A DNA stretch of 64,000 nt. It comes from Mycogone perniciosa (lineage: Eukaryota > Ascomycota > Sordariomycetes > Hypocreales > Hypocreaceae). Below, piece by piece: positions 58,401-64,000 of the stretch. Where the stretch lies: assembly GCA_025331125.1 (NCBI GenBank), contig JAOALB010000122.1:105629-169628 (forward strand). Reading direction: 5' to 3'. Each line of letters starts with the position of its first letter. Positions within the stretch are counted from its first letter, which is position 1. The translations under genes and the position numbers were made by a program. The notes beneath the pieces were generated by a model, which worked only from the letters and a program-made list of their open reading frames with translations, was not told the origin of the DNA and ran no database searches.

Positions 58401-60775
58401 AGAATTACTATTAATAATAGTATCTCCCTTTAGTTTAGATAGCTTAACAACTTCTAGATCTTCGGTAATAAAGGATTCCCTAGGCATATAGGGCTTTTCC
58501 TCTATAAAGGTATCCTTTATAGGCTTATTCCCCCTTATTTCCTTAGGCAATAAGGGCATATAAGGCCCCTCTTCCTTTACTTAGCCTAGGGTTTCAGGGA
58601 GTTTAGAGAGATCCTTTCCTTTAGGATTATTCTTTTTTATAAGCTTAAGACTAAATCTAGTTAGTTGTTTTTTTGAAGCTGTTGCTTCTGGAATAGCGAT
58701 ATATTCCTAAGCCTTTTCCTTGCTAATAGCAGGAATTTAAACCTATATAGAGCTATAAGCTCTATAGCTATTTATATAGCTGTATAGTATAGTATATCCT
58801 TTAATTGTAAGGAAAAAACTATGTTTTAAGGGATTTAATAGCCCTATTAGCTATATAGTTTTTATAAAAAGAGTATTATACTATATATATCCTCTAGCTT
58901 AATAATACCTTAAACTACTTATAAGGTTTATATCTAGCTATAGGCAATAAAAGGTAGTTAGCAATTTTATCTTTTTATAGTTATTATCTTTATTAAAGAT
59001 AGTAAAAGTGGCTATACTTATTCCTTTAAGGGTAATAGGGCCCCTGCCAGTATAGACAACACTTAAGTCCCTGTTATTAGGTCTATAGTCTATAAACCAT
59101 TTCCTAGAATTAACTATATAAACTGTAGATCTAGTATTATATAATAGACTATCTCAAATAAAGAGTTTAAGGGGTTTAGGTTTTTTAGAAGATTTAAAAG
59201 GCTTAGAAGGATTAAAAGACTTTTTTCTTTTTTTAGCGTTTAAGGTATATAAAAGATCTCGATTACTATTTAAACTGCTAATAGATTTAGTAAAAGACTC
59301 TTTTAATAGCTCTTTTAAGCTATACTCCTTAATAGCTAAATAATATATACTAGTAAAAGCAGTATCCTTTATAGTTTACTTCTAGTTTTATTAATTCTTT
59401 TAATTTCTTTTCCTTTTATTAGAAATAGAAGCTGGCTTTTAATTAAGGGACTTAAAAGGGCCTAAGGCTTTATTCACTTTATATACAGTAAAGGATAAAT
59501 TCCTAGTCTCTTTTAATATATCTGCTATAAAGAACTAAATATTAAAACCTTTAATAGATTACCTAATAGCTCTATTAAATCTAATAATTCCTTTAATTCT
59601 TTTAGCCTATTAAAGATAAATCTTTTCTAAGGAATTTAAATATTAATTTACTTAATCTAGTATATTAATATTAACCTTTAAAATAGCTAACTTAGCTAAT
59701 AAGCCATTAAAAGTAATATTAAATTTAGCTAAAGATCCTTTATAATTACTATAATTTAATAAGTGAAATTCCCTATAAAGGGAATCTCTTTACAGAGTAT
59801 TAAAGTAACTATATTGTCTCTTTAATACTAAAAATGCTTCTTTTAGGCTTTAAATCCAAGCAATAAATACAGCAGGAATAGCTGTTAAATTATCCTTGAT
59901 TAGTATAAATAATAGGGCCTGTTTTAAATTAGATAAAGAATTAGCAATCATAGGATTTTCTATAAAAGTATAGTAATCTATAGCCTTTAGTATAATATTT
60001 AGGGACTATTTCTACTGATTAAAGTTATTAAGGCCTACTAGCTTATAGCTTTCTGGAAAGCTATAGACCTTTTTTAATGCCTCTTTAATAAAACTATTAT
60101 TTAAAGTAGAAATAATATTTTAAAGTTAAGGAATAGATTAAAATAAAACCTGGATTAGTATAGGAATAGGAGTAAGAGCTTATATCGGCACTGAAATAGG
60201 GGCTATAAGATTAACTTATATTAGACTAGTAGTCTGTTATTAAAGCCCTAATATAGCAGCAGCTAGGCTAGCTAGAGTATTAAATAACTGAGTTACAGTA
60301 TTATTTTAACCCTTTAACTATACTTTAACTGTCTTAGTAAAAGCCCTCTATACCTAAAGCTCTTATTCTATATTCTGTACCTGAATAAATAAATCCCTTT
60401 AATGCTGGGGAGAGCTATTATCTTTAATTAAGGAAATAGGGCTACTAGGAGCCCTAATAGGTCGACTTATACTGCTATTAGACCTATATCCTATTAAAAT
60501 AGGGAATATACTTTATAGTATATATAAATCACTAAAAATAGTAAAAATAGTAGCAGTACTACTATAACTGCAATAGTATTTACAGTAAAAGCCTAGGAAT
60601 AGCTTCTAGTAGCTATAATCCTAAAAATAATGCTTGTATAAGCACTAGGATAAGCACTAGGATAAGCACTATAAAAACCTGCTATAAGTGCTATAGTAGC
60701 ACTAAGGGAAGTGCTGTAACTACTAGAAACATCTATTAATAGAGACCTAAGGAAAACTCTCCCAGGCTTATAACC

Positions 60776-61356
60776 TGTTAAAATAATAAGGTTATACTGA
60801 ACCTTATTTATATGCAGCTTCTAGGAAGCTGTATATAGTGCAGTAATAAGGAAACGACTAAGAGTTTAATTAGGTTAATAATAGATAAATAATTGAATTG
60901 TAACTAATTTAATAACTAAAAAGCTATAGAATATCTAGTGTATATATAGCTGGATTATAGAAGTAATTGTAAAATAATGCTTTATCTTCTATAATAGTCC
61001 TCCGACTAGATAATAGGAATATAGTAGCAGAATTAAGTTTATGGCCCTATTCTTATTTTCTGTAAAATTTATTTATATAGGAAATCGACTAAATCGACTC
61101 ACAGCTATATAAACAGGAAACCATTTTAGTTAGATTTTTCATAATAGCCATTATGGCCATTATATTAAGTCTAGGATAGGTTAAATAGCTGGTCCTAGCT
61201 TAATTGTTATCGTTAAAGATAACAGAAATTTCCTAACTTACACTGAAATTCCTCTAGAACTTGGTCCTAGCGTCGGGCCTAATTCCAGGTCTAGCCAGAG
61301 TAGGAAGGTTACCTAAATACACTGAAATCCTTACTTTTTAGCCCTCCTTTTTAACA
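60776..61356 (-). repeat. 5' LTR of Copia copy B
   Basis: It is 581 bp and begins TGTTAAAATAATAAGG on the plus strand, ending TTTTTAACA. Reading from it into the element on the minus strand, GGTTATAAGCCTGGG is the likely tRNA primer-binding region. Confidence 0.88.
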
Positions 61357-61379
61357 AAATTTAGCTAAAAGTCCTTTAT

Positions 61380-63925
61380 TATTACGGCACAGGAAGGCAG
61401 GTTAAGGCAAATATCATTATTGTGCCGTAGAGAGCAAGGAAGCCCTAAGGCTCTATGGAAAACTATAGCTAGGAACGCGTTAGGGCCTGGTTACATAACC
61501 AGAGCTTATATAACAGGGCGTTAATATCGCGTTACAGTTAATGCTATAACAGTACCCCCCCTCTTATCTTGCTATTTAGCCGCGAATAGCTATATTGCTT
61601 GTATAAATCGAAATTCCAGGTAATTTATTTTAATACTTCTAATATAAAGGTAAATAAAGTAAATTATATAGTTTTTAGTGTTAGTAATATATAGTTTAGT
61701 TATAGGCTTTAGTATAGTATAGTCTTTAATTAGCGCTTTGCAGGTATTAGTTTCTTTTTAGTTATTTCTTTTTTTTTTTTATAATTCCTTTTAATGCCTA
61801 TTATTATAAGCTTGGCTTTTTTAGGTTTTTTATATAAAAGTCTTATATTACCCTCTTTTAGCTTTATAGGTCTTTAATTGGTTGCTATATAGCAGTATAG
61901 TATTTTTATTTAATAAAGTAATAGAAACTGTTATTATTATAATAATCTAAAAGCGCTTTAAACTTTTATTTCTTTTATACTTTATTTATATTATCTTCCT
62001 TTTATAATACCTTAATTTAAATATTCTTTAATTTAGCTTTATTAATTATCTTTTACTTAAAGCGCAGTAAAGTAGCTGTTTTAGGTTATAAAAGAGAGTT
62101 ATATAAAACTAAAAAGATCTTTATACTTTCCAGTAAACTAATAGCGCAGGCTTATAAATATACCTTTATTATTATATAAAGTCTTACCTATTTATTATTT
62201 AACTTTTTTATTAGCTAATTAATTTTTATATTTTATATAGTAATAAAAACTTTCTACCTAATAGTATAGACTAATAATACCTCCTTTTATATATTTATAT
62301 TCTCTTTATATTTTCTTTTTAAAGCTTTAGCGAGGGCCTTTAATTATATAATAATATATTTAAATTAATTAGTAATAGTATTAGCGTAGAAAAACTTTTT
62401 TTTCTTTATTGCGGAAAGGTTTAGCGGGCAAGGCTATAAAGCCTTTATCTTTAGGTAAAGGCTAAAACTATAGTTAGCGAAAAACAGTAATATATTAATA
62501 AGTTTAAATACTATATTATTTATAGTAAATTTAGCTAATAAAAGCTAATAGATTTAATTATTTTAGTAAGAGTTAATAAAAGCTTATAGGTATTATTTTA
62601 TATTTATATTAATTTCTTTAATTCAAGTATTAGTTTTAAAATAAAAAGCTAATAACTATTTTAATATAACTTTTAATTACTTTAAAAGTTATTTTTAAAA
62701 TTCTAATATAAATTATATACTGCAGTTTAATATAATATTGTTAAGTATATTATAAAAGCAGTAAATCCTATTAATAAATATATTAGCTAGCTTTTTTACT
62801 AATAGTAAAATAATAAATATAAAGTAATATATTTTAGTAAAATAATAGACTATTACTAGTAAATATTTATAAGTAGTATTATAATAGCAGGATTTAGGCA
62901 GCAGTATAATATAATTAATAGAAATATTTAACTATACGCAGAATAAAACTAGCAGTAGTTAAAGGAAACTTTATAGTAAAGATTATAAGGCCTTTATTTT
63001 AATATACAGTTTACAGGCTTATATAAATACTTTAATGTCTTTTAAAATTTATAGCTACCAGTATATTCAATTAATAAAGTCTAAGGTTTTAAACCTGCCT
63101 AGGTATCTGGCTAGGCCGCTAAAGTAGTTTTTAAATAGGATTTATATATAAAGCTTATTATTAAAAGGAATAAAAAGCTGCTTTTAATAATAGATTCTAC
63201 TATTTATTACTTAGCAGTTATTTATTGCAATTTAAAGTTCCCTGCAAAGCTGCTTTAGCTATTAGCAGATATTAAGGTCTTAAAGTGCAGTTACTATTTC
63301 TCTCGCTATAGTATTTTATTTATATACTGCTGCAATTAAGTTATTAATTAGTCTGTTTTTTACAGGTATTATTATAGCTATAAAGGCAGCCTTTACAAAT
63401 ATTTCTATATTTAATAAGATTTCTTTTTAAAATATTACCTAAGCTTTAAAGCTAAAAGAACTTTGCGGGAGGATAGTGTATTGTTTGTTTTTAATTTAAT
63501 TATTAAAGGGATCTAATTTTACAGGCCTATTTTCTGCTTTTTTACTTAAAGTATTAAGCTTCATAGCCTTAAAGCTAGGTTAATAGATAATATAAAAGTT
63601 AAAGCTAAAGAGGAATTTAAACTATTAGACTTATCGCTAATTCAAGGCTTTACTTAAAGTAAAGTATTTAAAGTTCTTATAGTCTATAATAATATTAAAT
63701 TCTTATAAGCTTTATAATTTTAAGCGCTACTCCTCTATTACTTTAATAATAGCTAAGAGTTCTTTATTATAGATTTTATAATTATATTCTTAAGCATTTT
63801 ACTTTACAGAGAAAAATGCAATAAAGTATAAAATGCCTTCTTTATTATACTGCAATAAAATACCGCCTAATGCCCAGTTAAAGGCATTTATTTTAAAGAC
63901 TATTTATTTATTATAGTTAAAGAGG
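61380..63925 (-). mobile_element. Second Gypsy-2 copy, 3' part only
   Basis: It starts with the 3' LTR (61380-61551, 172 bp, RIP form of TGTTACGGCAC...CTATAACA). A C-run on the plus strand follows (polypurine tract on the coding strand), then internal sequence colinear with 42014 to about 44410 of the nested Gypsy-2. It is inserted into the last 23 bp of Copia copy A seen in the window. At 63926 it is cut by a Gypsy-1 LTR. Confidence 0.87.
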
Positions 63926-64000
63926 TGTGACGATCCGGGTTGATTCTCAAGGGATAAACCGAGGTTCGTGGGTTTATGTTGACAGAGAGGTCAGGGATGA
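63926..64000 (-). repeat. Start of an inverted, almost unmutated Gypsy-1 LTR
   Basis: The last 75 bp begin TGTGACGATCCGGGTTGA and are the reverse complement of the 3' end of the Gypsy-1 LTR, in which the other copies read AACCCGGAT... before the terminus. Unlike those copies it keeps its CpG and CpA sites, so it represents a young insertion. The element continues beyond the window. Confidence 0.85.

Larger units (their letters stand above)
54859..61356 (-). mobile_element. Copia copy B: complete Ty1/Copia retrotransposon (RIP-inactivated)
   Basis: The element is 6,498 bp long with two LTRs of 581 bp (54859-55439 and 60776-61356), ends TGTTAAAA/TTTTAACA, and the exact 5-bp duplication AAATT (54854-54858 and 61357-61361). 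It reads on the minus strand: gag-like sequence about 60700-59400, protease and integrase to about 57900 (a YRWLFLLKDYSG segment), reverse transcriptase about 57050-56300, and RNase H about 56000-55870 (LSTLKAEFIAFIEATKE). Integrase before RT is the Copia order. The catalytic YVDD is mutated to YIDN near 56555. A purine tract (complement of CTCCCTCT at 55440-55447) precedes the 3' LTR. Fewer stops remain than in Gypsy-1, so RIP is lighter here. Confidence 0.9.

Noticed and set aside
36629..64000. AT-rich block as a mitochondrial insertion or centromere-like DNA
   Set aside because: Paired LTRs, target-site duplications and recognisable retroelement domains explain it; no mitochondrial gene or centromere-type array was seen.

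Overview
The window is genomic DNA of a filamentous ascomycete (Pezizomycotina, most likely Eurotiales such as Aspergillus, Penicillium or Talaromyces). The evidence is short GT-AG introns of 48-96 bp with CTAAC/CTGAC branch motifs, large fungal housekeeping genes, a secondary-metabolite gene cluster, and a long AT-rich block of retroelements in which the coding frames are full of TAA/TAG codons where Gln and Trp are expected. That pattern is characteristic of repeat-induced point mutation (RIP). All splice models below were derived by eye from reading-frame and splice-site agreement.

Layout. (1) 1-15.5 kb, conserved core: the 3' part of a Stu2/XMAP215 TOG-domain microtubule polymerase gene, a mitochondrial inner-membrane DUF3429 protein gene (minus strand), and a complete VPS13 lipid-transfer protein gene (3213 aa, one intron). 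(2) 16.2-17.2 kb: a decayed NB-ARC/STAND (NLR-like) gene remnant on the minus strand. (3) 18.6-35.7 kb: a sesquiterpenoid biosynthetic gene cluster. It holds a Zn2Cys6 regulator, an MFS exporter, a BAHD-type acyltransferase, a class I sesquiterpene cyclase and three cytochrome P450s. Cyclase, acyltransferase and all three P450s have complete reading frames once introns are removed. The regulator has one TGA inside its zinc cluster and the exporter one TAG near its middle, so regulation and export by these two genes are probably lost. (4) 36.0-36.5 kb: a Mutator-like MITE with 9-bp target-site duplication. (5) 36.6-64 kb: a nest of LTR retrotransposons. An old Copia element (copy A, minus strand) has been invaded by a second Copia (copy B), by a chromodomain Gypsy element (Gypsy-1) and by Gypsy-2. 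Gypsy-1 itself contains a Gypsy-2, and the Gypsy-2 at the right edge is in turn interrupted by a nearly unmutated Gypsy-1 LTR.

How the genes could work together (inference): the cyclase would turn farnesyl diphosphate into a sesquiterpene hydrocarbon or alcohol, the three P450s would oxidise it, and the acyltransferase would esterify a resulting hydroxyl. The regulator and the MFS pump would normally control and export the product. The gene set (cyclase, three P450s, acyltransferase, C6 regulator) resembles the composition of the botrydial and trichothecene type clusters, but the cyclase metal motif differs from the botrydial cyclase as I remember it, and I cannot name the product. The cluster lies directly between an NLR remnant and about 28 kb of RIP-mutated repeats, typical of fast-evolving accessory chromosome regions.
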